Assembly: GCA_900642245.1 (NCBI GenBank)
Contig: CAAAJI010000289.1
Location: 27,118-41,119, forward strand
Direction of reading: 5' to 3'
Source: Fragilaria radians
Taxonomy: Eukaryota; Bacillariophyta; Fragilariophyceae; Fragilariales; Fragilariaceae
Length of the DNA stretch: 14,002 nucleotides
Part shown: positions 1 through 7,416 of the stretch, in pieces
Numbering within the stretch: the stretch's first letter is position 1
Layout of the letters: every line of letters starts with the position of its first letter
Program-made: the position numbers and the translations under genes
Notes under the pieces: model-generated
What the model was told of the DNA's origin: nothing
Seen by the model: only the letters and a program-made list of their open reading frames with translations
Databases searched by the model: none

Positions 1-30
1 CAATGATCGGTTTACGAGCGATCGACAAAT

Positions 31-155
31 CAATAGTGATTAAATATTGAACAAAAGTCTATTTTTGATATTAGCTGGTTGAATACCACCTCTTGATAGG
101 CTCTCTAGCAGGCTCTTCTTAATTCAGAATTGCTACTAAGATTTAATCACTATTG
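31..155. repeat. 15-bp inverted repeat, arms 31-45 and 141-155
   Basis: The left arm CAATAGTGATTAAAT and the right arm ATTTAATCACTATTG are exact reverse complements separated by 95 bp. The pairing is read directly from the sequence. It may be the edge of a small inverted-repeat element or chance in AT-rich DNA; no flanking duplication was seen. Confidence 0.6.
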
Positions 156-256
156 TGAGGGTAAGCTCTCTTCTTCTGTTTCCTAATCCAACTGGTAGTT
201 TCTTTCTGTTGTTGACATCATCTTTGACTAAATTGACTAAATAATTTTTTTCTTCC

Positions 257-282
257 CAACAATTGTTGTGAGTTCTCACAAC
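257..282. repeat. Overlapping palindromes
   Basis: CAACAATTGTTG (257-268) is a perfect 12-bp palindrome. It overlaps GTTGTGAG-TT-CTCACAAC (265-282), an 8-bp perfect inverted repeat with a 2-base centre. Such clusters can be protein-binding sites or LTR ends; nothing decides between these here. Confidence 0.6.
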
Positions 283-360
283 ACATAACCATATGGAAGA
301 TACAAAAATAGAAAGCGGGTTAGTGCTTGTGATTTCCCACTCAATCACGGACTGTACTCG

Positions 361-619
361 AAAAAAAATTGATTATGTCACGGTTCAATGCTACACTAAG
401 TATTTGTTCCATGCTGAAAGGGTGCTATAATTATTTGCTCTAATTCAAAATAATTACATTAATGTTGAAGAGGAATTTCTTGCAATAAAAGTTCATAATA
501 TACAGCTAGTTCAACAAGTAATTCATTACTTGAAAAGTCTTGAATTCCATTTTAAATTCTCGGATTCATGAATCCTTCTGAATGTCAGTATGACATATTT
601 TCATCCTGATTGAGGACTC
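361..619. other. Intergenic, nothing recognised
   Basis: AT-rich sequence with frequent stops in all frames. I see no domain, RNA gene or clear repeat. Similarity to the second protease segment begins only at about 620, so 619/620 is a candidate duplication boundary. Confidence 0.5.
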
Positions 620-700
620 ATTAAAATTTTCATACTTTTTTCATTTCAGAAGTCATAAGTATGCCCTTAGGAGGCCAGATATCAAAGAAATTAGCAAAAT

Positions 701-1377
701 ACATATTAGGGCAGCAATTTGTCAAAAGAGAGTAGGTCTCAGCAGCAGATACTAGTCCTTTGAGCTCACACAATATTCAGAAGTATACAGCAACACATGT
801 AAGAAGCTGTGAAGTAACTAAAGACGAAAAGGATATTGGAGATAGGTGTAAAGAGAGAGGGAAAGAAGAGACATCTATGTTACCATCAAACTACCTTACG
901 CTGATGCAAAGGTGTCAGAAAGCGTTGTATTAGGAGGCCATGCTTTTTTTGATTTATGAGAACAATGGGTATTGGGATGAAGGTGCATTCAAATCCTTTA
1001 TACTTACAGATAGTGCGGTAATCTGTGTCAAAAATCTGTGATTCACTAGCATTTGTTTACAGTACTTTCGTCTCAGCTGAGTATATGAGCAGAATTATAC
1101 AGTTTCTATGAGGCTCATGAGAATGGGGAGGGATAGATGATTGAAATACAATTGTTATGGTTCAAGTGCTGATTACAGGCAATGATGGGAAATACTATAT
1201 CCAATGAGAAGGAGGAGGAGCAGCAGGAACAGGGAATAGCATTACGACTTTGCATTGACCTTGGCAGTCATGGGATTCAAAATCAGAGGTTAATAATTTA
1301 ATTTGCTGTGAATTCAGTGAGGATGGAAACTATTGATATCAGGAATGAGATGTGGGAGAGCAGCATGACAACGACAT
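701..1377. other. 677-bp block present only in copy 1 of the duplication
   Basis: In copy 2 the sequence ending AGCAAAAT joins directly to GACAATATGG; in copy 1 those two points (700 and 1378) are 677 bp apart. No clear terminal inverted repeat or target duplication flanks the block, so a deletion in copy 2 is simpler than an insertion in copy 1. The block contains short open stretches on the plus strand, for example around 850-1040 in two frames, that read plausibly as protein but match no family I recognise. Confidence 0.6.
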
Positions 1378-1687
1378 GACAATATGGACTAGTGAACAGA
1401 AGTATGAAACAGATAGCATTCTTCCTTAAAGTTTGATCAAAGTGTTTTATTAATACTAGCTTGATAATTTTCTTACAGCAATAATACGCCTTCAGTTTGG
1501 ATTGTGTTCTTGGACTATCCCATGGGATTACATGCACCTGCTTTTTTAACCGTCGACAACAATAATCTGCCAAGTTTTCCAGTATAATCCTATTTGTTTC
1601 TACGCTGTGCATTTCCTAACCTTCCATTTCATTGTCACCCTGTATTTTTTCACAAGAAATGAAAACATACTTGCTAGAAGCACAAAG
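1378..1687 (+). promoter_or_regulatory. Conserved 5' flank of protease copy 1
   Basis: The 310 bp before the start codon are clearly alignable with 10362-10601, with substitutions and small indels denser than in the coding sequence. Shared runs include CTTCCTTAAAGTTTGATCAAA, AACCGTCGACAA and CCAGTATAATCCTATTTG. Promoter and 5' UTR most likely lie here; no motif can be assigned to a specific factor. A 67-bp insert (1620-1686) directly before the ATG is absent from copy 2. Confidence 0.4.
1402..1478 (+). other. Candidate 77-bp 5' UTR intron (copy 1)
   Basis: GTATGA at 1402 and TTTTCTTACAG ending at 1478 form a GT-AG pair with an internal TACTAGC that resembles a branch site. The same arrangement is kept in copy 2 at 10386-10457 (72 bp). 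The length suits small protist introns. This is a prediction from signals only; without RNA evidence it could be plain 5' flank. Confidence 0.35.
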
Positions 1688-2674
1688 ATGAAGCATTATC
1701 TCTCACTTGCTGTCATTATAGTGTTGATTCACCTGCTTTTTGGTAAAGTAGAATCAAGAAAACTGGAGGCTAATGTGAGAGGACTAAACAGTCGTATCAT
1801 TGGAGGGACTCCGGCAAATGCAAAGCGATATCCGTATTACACATACTTGAGGTTTTTCTTTCAATCTGGCGTTGTGGGGTTTTGTGGTGGAACCTTGGTG
1901 AAGGCCGACGTAGTTTTGACTGCAGCTCACTGTATTGTCGATGCTTATGATCCAATTGTTCGTATCAAAGCATATGTAAATTACACGGAAAGTGTTATTT
2001 ACACCTGGAATCTTACAGAATATGTGCATGTTCGCGAGGCCAAAGTATGGATCCCACACAAGAAATATGATGGCACAACACTGGAAAATGACATAGGTCT
2101 AGTCATTCTTAATGATCCAGTATTTGAAGTATCACCAATCAAGATGAACAGTGATGTAGATTTGCCTATTGACGGTAATCCTGTGACAGCAATTGGTCAT
2201 GGAATTGTGTCCGAAGGAGCAACTCCTGGATATACCCATTTTTTGAATGAGGTGGAAATATCCATTGTCTCATTTGATGATTGTAATGACTTGAACTCAT
2301 GGGGGGGATGTATCAGGAAAGAAGCCCAGATTTGTGCCGGTGTTTCAGCTGGCGGTAGAGGCACTTGCAAAGGAGATTCTGGTGGTCCTTTATTGATTGT
2401 GGGAAGCACAGCGTCGGAAGATTTACAAGTAGGTTTGACTTCCTTTGGTCTTAAATATGGATGCGTTCTGGTCAACTTTCCTAATGTGTTTACCAGGGTG
2501 TCGCATTACAAAGAATGGATTCATAATAATATTTGTCAGTACAGTAATGTGAAACCAAATTCATGCAATGATTCTCAACCAACTAAGAAACCAACTAAGA
2601 AGCCTACCAAGAAGCAGACTAAGAAGCCAACTAAGAAGCAGACTAAGAAGCCAACTAAGACCGGGATCCCATAG
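1688..2674 (+). CDS. Secreted S1-family serine protease, copy 1
   Basis: 328-aa chymotrypsin-fold peptidase. Residues 1-23 form a signal peptide (core LAVIIVLIHLLFG). A short propeptide ends at Arg36 and the mature chain begins IIGG, as in S1 zymogens. The triad is His81 (TAAHC), Asp135 (ENDIGL) and Ser231 (GDSGGP). Expected disulfides are 66-82, 199-216 and 227-259. The residue six before Ser231, equivalent to 189, is Gly225 and position 226 is Asn266, so tryptic cleavage after Arg/Lys is unlikely. Because the propeptide ends in Arg, another protease may be needed for activation. Possible N-glycosylation sites are Asn98, Asn108 and Asn294. The C-terminus carries seven (P/Q)TKK repeats. The ATG at 1688 is chosen because copy 2 has the matching ATG, it starts the signal peptide, and no in-frame ATG lies upstream. 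The secreted S1 assignment is firm; the substrate is unknown. Confidence 0.93.
   Translation: MKHYLSLAVIIVLIHLLFGKVESRKLEANVRGLNSRIIGGTPANAKRYPYYTYLRFFFQSGVVGFCGGTLVKADVVLTAAHCIVDAYDPIVRIKAYVNYTESVIYTWNLTEYVHVREAKVWIPHKKYDGTTLENDIGLVILNDPVFEVSPIKMNSDVDLPIDGNPVTAIGHGIVSEGATPGYTHFLNEVEISIVSFDDCNDLNSWGGCIRKEAQICAGVSAGGRGTCKGDSGGPLLIVGSTASEDLQVGLTSFGLKYGCVLVNFPNVFTRVSHYKEWIHNNICQYSNVKPNSCNDSQPTKKPTKKPTKKQTKKPTKKQTKKPTKTGIP
2579..2662 (+). repeat. 12-bp repeat encoding (P/Q)TKK tail, 7 units
   Basis: Residues 298-325 of protease copy 1 are seven tetrapeptides of the form P-T-K-K or Q-T-K-K, the last ending in T instead of K. Each is encoded by a 12-bp unit with slight variation. Copy 2 has eight units. 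The tail is strongly basic and probably extended; a role in binding acidic wall polysaccharide or silica-associated matrix is inference only. Confidence 0.9.
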
Positions 2675-2815
2675 TATATCTCAAAAGCCTAGATGTCAGT
2701 CCTGTGTTGGCATCATCACATTCCCTCAAGCGAAACTCATGGAAGCAGAAAAAGTTAATTGTTGTATGGTGATGATTGCTTTACTCTTTAATAATACAGT
2801 ATTAGGTCACTCTAT

Positions 2816-3064
2816 TAACAAAAATGTAACTTGCACATCCTATTCAAAACTTAGACCAACAGGAGGAAATCTATGTACATTATGAATCATCCCAGAGAGG
2901 AAGGCTAATATTTGATTTAGATCAAAGCATTTTCATGTTCTTCTTCAAGGCGTAAAAGAATTTTACAATAGACTTGAATCTGCACTAAACAAATGTTGAT
3001 TTATAGGAGTTCAACATTTGTGTCTTTAGATAAAGTATTATGATCATGATATTGTTGTGATTGA
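2816..3064. other. 3' flank of protease copy 1, no gene
   Basis: Beyond the end of the duplicated segment there is no conserved counterpart near copy 2. A hairpin lies at 2985-3031. No coding region is supported. Confidence 0.4.
2985..3031. repeat. Imperfect hairpin with an 11-bp perfect core
   Basis: ACAAATGTTGA (2989-2999) and TCAACATTTGT (3011-3021) are exact reverse complements around an 11-base loop. CTAA at the outer left and TTAG at the outer right extend the pairing after a small bulge. It lies about 310 bp past the protease stop codon. It may be an RNA hairpin or a mini inverted-repeat relic; its function is unknown. Confidence 0.5.
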
Positions 3065-3760
3065 AATTACATTCATGATTGTCTGATGACGGGAACGGAA
3101 TCTTGTATTGGGAAAAATCATAATATTGGTTTGAAGGTTGAACTCAATTTAAAGGAGTCAGAAGCTTTGAGAATTGTCATAACAGGTCATAGGACTGAAG
3201 GGATTGGCGATTGTGAAGAAAAGATTTGTGATAAGAGCATCTGTGTTCTAGTGATTGCTTTCGAAACGATAAATACTTCAAGGATAAAATTCTGCTATAA
3301 AATATTTTATTGTGTAACATAGCAGCCTATAATTTAATTTCTATTTTCGATCTTGGCAATACAAGGATTGCTGTAATTTCTGCTGCAAATTCCTTTCTGA
3401 ACCATGAAGCTATACCAGAGATATTCTGTTATATATCTCAGGTTCACTAAAATGGCAAAAATCTAATAGCCAATGCTCTTGTTTAGTCAATTTTAGATAT
3501 TGTTGATAAAATCAACCGAAAAAATGGCGATGAAAAGTATCTTTAACTTAACAGCTTAAGTAAATGGCATCATTGCCAAAAGAATCATTCATAATAAAGG
3601 TGCGATTTCAGCTGGTAAAACTAAAACATATAAGTTATCACAATATTGCTATGAAAACAAGCTAAACGATTAGCTAAGTCTACAATTCATAAACATCTTA
3701 GCAGTTTTAGTAATGTTTTTAAAGTATTCACAGAGAAACCATTTCTGAACAGGATCAATT
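3065..3760 (+). pseudogene. Unrecognised decayed coding relic, plus strand
   Basis: I do not recognise this gene. Three consecutive open segments on the plus strand read like protein rather than noise. The first, 3065-3322, has an ATG at 3086 and contains KVELNLKESEALRIVITGHR. The second, 3331-3547, contains ISAANSFLNHEAIPEIFCY and is broken by in-frame stops. From about 3560 to 3758 two frames in turn contain IIAKRIIHNKGAISAGKT and AKSTIHKHLSSFSNVFKVF. The last piece vaguely resembles the helix-turn-helix of a transposase (an S-T-[IV]-H-[KR] pattern), but that is weak. Frame changes and stops indicate a dead gene or an exon series with unseen introns. Nothing similar occurs beside protease copy 2. 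Confidence 0.3.
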
Positions 3761-4205
3761 AGAATGAGTACCGGTAGCCCACCTTCCGTTGCATCTATAC
3801 GTTGTTTCTTTATACATAGCTATGTTTCCCGTTGATACCGGAATATTCTCGTTATCACATACTTGATCGGCTTTAACATTATCAACAATATTACCGCCAT
3901 TCGTATCAACAACCATCTCTATTTGTTGAGTCCAGTAAGCACATCTTCCATTAGAATTTCAGCACAATACGCTGCATCTATCCCAATGACATAACAAAAG
4001 TAATCAGAATCATCCATTCCTTCAATTTACTTAATATTACTTTTCATAGACTGAAACACGACTTCATTAATGAATCTCGCAAATCCGCATGACTTCAAGC
4101 ATGCCTGGGTCCTTTTATTCCAATCACATTTTTAGGATTTAGGCAAATATTTCATTTCATCATTATCCTGAGATTTCTTAGCAAGCTCGCTTGGATGCTC
4201 CAAGG
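3755..4205 (-). pseudogene. Unrecognised Cys-containing coding relic, minus strand
   Basis: Reading the minus strand from about 4205 downward, one frame runs from LEHPSELAKKS through CDWNKRTQACLKSCGFA and, after further stops, MDDSDYFCYVIGIDAAYC. A shifted frame (3958-3755) then gives 67 codons containing GRCAYWTQQIEMVVD and YRCNGRWATGTHSN. The residue composition looks coding, with several Cys. The part above 3998 recurs at 13361-13567, including the same stop after LPKS, so it was already broken before duplication. It could be the region downstream of RNase H in the gypsy element or a piece of an unrelated host gene; I cannot assign a function. Confidence 0.3.
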
Positions 4206-4740
4206 TTTTCAATGGAATAAATGAAAAACACGATGAAAAAGGAATGGATCTTTTAGTTTCAAATGACTATACAATTTAACTTTATAGAGGGTGGAAGTCA
4301 TACTTATCTGTATTCTTGTTTGTGTATTCATGACATTCAACAAGAGCATAGAATGATTATTGGGAATCCTCATAGGATGTGGAGGTTTGGGGTAAACAAC
4401 TAAGCACATTAGCTGCAACATTGCTTTCTCCTTTAATACGTTGTAAATCAGGAGAGTACTCTGCTATGAAGAGTCTCCATCTCAAAACTCTGTCAGAGTT
4501 GAATTTTTTGTAGGTTAGATTTGCATGATCTGTGTAAACAATTATTTATTGTCCTAAAAGAATGTTTCTAAATTCTTGAAGTGTTTCCACAATGGATAGT
4601 AACTCCCGTTCTGTGGTGGTATACCGGGTCTTTGCCGGATTTAATTTTCTGCTATAGACGGCCACAGGTCTTGCCATTTTGTTGGAATCTCTGAAAATGT
4701 TGGAGATGCTCTTACATTCTTGATCTTGACTGATGACAGT
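3998..4740 (-). pseudogene. Ty3/gypsy RNase H relic, copy A
   Basis: The minus strand encodes the C-terminal RNase H part of a Ty3/gypsy polyprotein. In order: PVAVYSRKLNPAKTRY, TTTERELLSIVETLQEFRN, then after an in-frame stop VYTDHANLTYKK, VLRWRLFIAEYSPDLQ and AANVLSCLP. In active relatives the last motif has Asp (A-D-A-L-S-R); here it is Asn, while copy B keeps Asp. The polymerase region upstream and the integrase downstream are missing. Several stops, including those after SYEDSQ and DFHPL, are shared with copy B. At the 4690-4740 end it abuts a copia relic on the opposite strand; at 3998 similarity with copy B stops abruptly. Confidence 0.85.
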
Positions 4741-5932
4741 CATGAAGTTCTATCTAGGTCTGATGTCCAAACCTTCTATGATAACATTAACCCAAACCTC
4801 CGTAGGGCTTCCCCAGCTGCTCCTACTGTTACTCTCCCTAGTTCTTTTCCCTCATGTTGATGGGGTGGATGACAACTTAATTTGGAATCTATTGCATCTG
4901 GTGATGTCAATTCTTCAGCACCTGTGTTTGACCCTTTTAGCATTATTGGATTATCCTTTCTTCGTAAACGTGATATTGATGGATCTATTCATCACGCTAC
5001 AATTGTTGAACACATCTTTGATGGTTTTGCGGAGGATGAATCTATTCATCACGCTACAATTGTTGAACGCATCTTTGATGGTTTTGCGGAGGATGAATCT
5101 GAATACCAGTATCTTGTTAAGTTTGGAGATGGTTCTAGAACTGATGTCATGACATACAATGACTTAATTTACCACCCCAGTCTTCAACACTCATCTGCTT
5201 ATCCAAAATTACCTGATGGGGAGCGCCTATGGATCATTAATTCTATTGAGCAATACAAACGTGTGGATCAACAATGACTTGTTCTTATTAACTGGGTAGA
5301 TGGACCTGTAACACGAGAATCACTTTCCATAATTGCTAAGGATGACCCTGTGAATTGTGCTTTTCATGACACAATGTGTTTCAGACACCTTGCTCTCAAT
5401 TGAAAAGGAACTGACTGCATGATGAAGAAAGTAAGACTTGATTCTGCAAAATACAAGCATACTCATACGTGGAAGTTTGGTGTTAAAATGCCTTCTAACT
5501 ACAGTGATGCTAAGAAACTTGACAACGAAAATAGAAATTCTCTATGGATGGACGCTACTTGCCTTGAAACGTCCCAACTTGATGAATCTAAATGCTTTGA
5601 AGACCTTGGTCCTAATGGGAAATGCCCTCCTGATTATAAGGAGATTAAACTACACCTAATTTATGATTGCAAACATATTTTGCGATGCAAGTGTTGATGC
5701 TTTGCTGGTGGTCATATGACTGAACCTCCAATTAAATCACCATAAGCGTTTGCTGTTTCCCTACAATCCTTAAGGATGTTGATGTTCACTAGTGAACGCA
5801 GGTTATGAAATGAGTGCTGGAGATATTGGAAATGCATACTTGGAAAGTACCTGTGATGGAAAAGTTGCTGTTGTAGCAGGTCCTGAAGATTATCAAGAAA
5901 GCTTGTTATGGCTTACAAATTTCCTGATCTAG
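4711..5932 (+). pseudogene. Ty1/copia pol relic A (linker and RT N-terminus)
   Basis: A single plus-strand frame from 4711 to about 5745 carries copia pol pieces: LTDDSHEVLSRSDV, the linker HHATIVERIFDGFAEDE followed by YLVKFGDGSRTDVMTYNDLI, LVLINWVDGPVTRESL, then the RT N-terminus with FGVKMPSNYSDAKKLDNENR, TLWMDA-type spacing and FAGGHMTEPP. In another frame (5792-5932) it ends with SAGDIGNAYLES, which holds the first RT catalytic Asp, and VAGPEDY. In-frame stops at 4858, 4870, 5275, 5401 and 5695 are all TGA; 5743 is TAA. The YxDD box, RNase H and LTRs are absent. It is a dead fragment of the kind found in diatom copia elements; that assignment rests on recalled similarity. Confidence 0.82.
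4984..5097 (+). repeat. 57-bp in-frame tandem duplication inside copia relic A
   Basis: 4984-5040 and 5041-5097 are identical except for one base (CAC versus CGC, His to Arg). The unit encodes 19 residues, SIHHATIVE-(H/R)-IFDGFAEDE, and keeps the reading frame. Confidence 0.97.
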
Positions 5933-6037
5933 CCGCCTTCATGTGCCTGTTCTACATGATCTTACAATTTTTTAAAGTAAAAAGTTGGAGTTTCAGTCTG
6001 TCCGTCTTCCGTTTACGATTTTTTTTGCGTTTTCACC

Positions 6038-7416
6038 ATGAGTTTCGCCGATGTTGATTTGTCCACTTCCACTCTGCCGATTTTCCATTCCCCAAAGCGA
6101 TTGAAGAGAGAAAATGAGTTTATCATGAAAGTTGAATATTTTGGAGAAGTAGGGAAGCAGGATCATCTTAAGCATGTCAGTTGCTTGCAAATAGTCAGGA
6201 TATTGAGATCAAATTCATTAACAACAAAGGTCAGCTTCTTAAAGAGTCGGTCATTTCTGCGCTGTGTGATCCTGCAATACACAACAACCATTTTAACGTC
6301 ATTGATACAAAAACACATTACAACGGAACACGTGGAAAGAAGTTGACAATTCTCCATCAAATTTGCGGCGCCAATGATGACAGGATTTTGAAGAAAGATG
6401 CGAAAATTATGGATTATCTGAAGCAGAACAAAATCAGAATGAATAAACACATGTGGAATGAGGATGAATTCCATCAGAGAACCCTGGGTTTTTCACCAAT
6501 GTTGTACCCTCCATCATGTCACCCCAGTATGCCACAAAGGTGATCATGAAACAACTTAGGCAGCCAGTTAAGAAACAAAAAACACCTCCCTTTAGACTCA
6601 GATCAATGTCAGTCGCATACAACAATTACGGAGTAATCATTAAAGCCAGAGTATGTGGAATTGAGGTCAAGACCAATGATACTAGATTGATGACCAAAAT
6701 TTTGAAAGAAAACACAAGTCCAGGTAATTTTATACCTTTCCAAATGCGCAGAATCAACGAAATAGCGTATCAGAAAGCTATTAACTGCGTCAGGGACAAA
6801 AGTACGAATATCTGGACGATAGTCATCAAGTACATGTCCAAAGGAGCACAATTTAAGTTGGAGGATAGAATCAAAACTGTACTCCAGGCTGAGCATGTCA
6901 TCTACAATCCGCTTCAAAAACAAACACAAGTGTTAGTCCACAAAAAAGAATTTCACAGTAAAAGAGAACAGTTGAAAGTTGTCATGACCCAATGGACTCA
7001 AGACCTTGACCCAGATGACATCAGAGAGTTTGAAACACTTCCAGAGATCGCTCATGTCATGCAGGATGATTATTCCACAGGTGATACGTCCTTTTTCAGT
7101 ACAAGCATTGAGACCATCATGTCCTTTGAAGTTGAAGAAGTTGAAATCAGAAGTGAAACAACTTCTAACACCAATCTGCAATCTAGCACGTCTACATCAG
7201 AAGTTTCCACGCCCGTGTTGCTTTGATAGAGATGATGATCTTCTTGAATTAAACACTAAAATCAACAATTATCAAAAAGAACTAAAGATCTACCTTCAAA
7301 AAGTAGATCAGATTCACACTATGCTTGAAGCATTACTCAAGGCTGCTGATGTGGACAAAAAGCCAAAAAGGAAGATAGGCTCCTTGAATTCAAAAAAGAG
7401 TCTGAGGCCTACGTAA
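6038..7416 (+). pseudogene. LINE-type ORF1-like protein, frameshifted
   Basis: Consecutive plus-strand open segments in different frames (6038-6180, 6181-6543, 6516-7226, then the end of the 7006-7416 frame) make up one decayed protein upstream of an endonuclease. Recognisable stretches are MNKHMWNEDEFHQRTLGF, PPFRLRSMSVAYNNYG, GNFIPFQMRRINEIAYQKAI and a C-terminal heptad-like coiled coil DLLELNTKINNYQKELKIYL with a basic end. The order resembles the long ORF1-like protein that precedes the endonuclease in non-LTR elements of diatoms and related algae. That resemblance is from memory and its biochemical role is undefined. The segment at 6516 overlaps its neighbour, so frame changes occur near 6180, 6530 and 7210. 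Base composition matches the surroundings. Confidence 0.6.

Larger units (their letters stand above)
1..360. other. AT-rich left edge, possible LTR remnant
   Basis: No credible gene. A 70-codon open frame on the minus strand (136-348) lacks any recognisable domain. The stretch holds an exact inverted repeat (31-45 with 141-155) and a cluster of palindromes (257-282). Read on the minus strand, the sequence from about 283 downward starts TGTTG, as many Ty1/copia LTRs do, but no paired LTR, target-site duplication or primer-binding site can be confirmed inside the window. It could equally be ordinary intergenic DNA. Confidence 0.25.
620..2815 (+). repeat. Duplicated protease segment, copy 1
   Basis: This stretch aligns in direct orientation with 10287-11747. 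Alignment starts in the shared run around TACTTTTTTCAT, passes through the 5' flank and the whole protease CDS, and fades at about 2815 just after a shared GGTCACT. Copy 1 carries two blocks missing from copy 2: 701-1377 (677 bp) and 1620-1686 (67 bp). The coding parts are nearly identical, so the duplication is recent or has been homogenised. Confidence 0.9.

Noticed and set aside
136..348. 70-codon minus-strand frame at the left edge
   Set aside because: No domain, unusual composition, and overlaps inverted repeats; no independent support.
1607..1687. N-terminal extension of protease copy 1
   Set aside because: The extension would have to start at GTG, has no ATG, and is not conserved in copy 2; the shared ATG at 1688 begins a good signal peptide.
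2568..2885. Arg/Leu-rich reading frame over the protease tail
   Set aside because: Out-of-frame reading of the 12-bp repeat; a shadow of the tail.
2766..2885. Possible small secreted Cys peptide downstream of protease copy 1
   Set aside because: The frame starting at 2766 looks like a short signal peptide plus Cys residues, but the matching frame in copy 2 is cut after ten codons, and the region behaves as 3' UTR.
4209..4421. 70-codon minus-strand frame, repeated at 13578-13802
   Set aside because: Shifted reading of the gypsy relic; RNase H motifs lie in another frame, so its conservation only reflects the duplication.
4733..5152. Leu-rich 139-codon plus-strand frame
   Set aside because: Alternative frame of copia relic A; the pol motifs are in the neighbouring frame.
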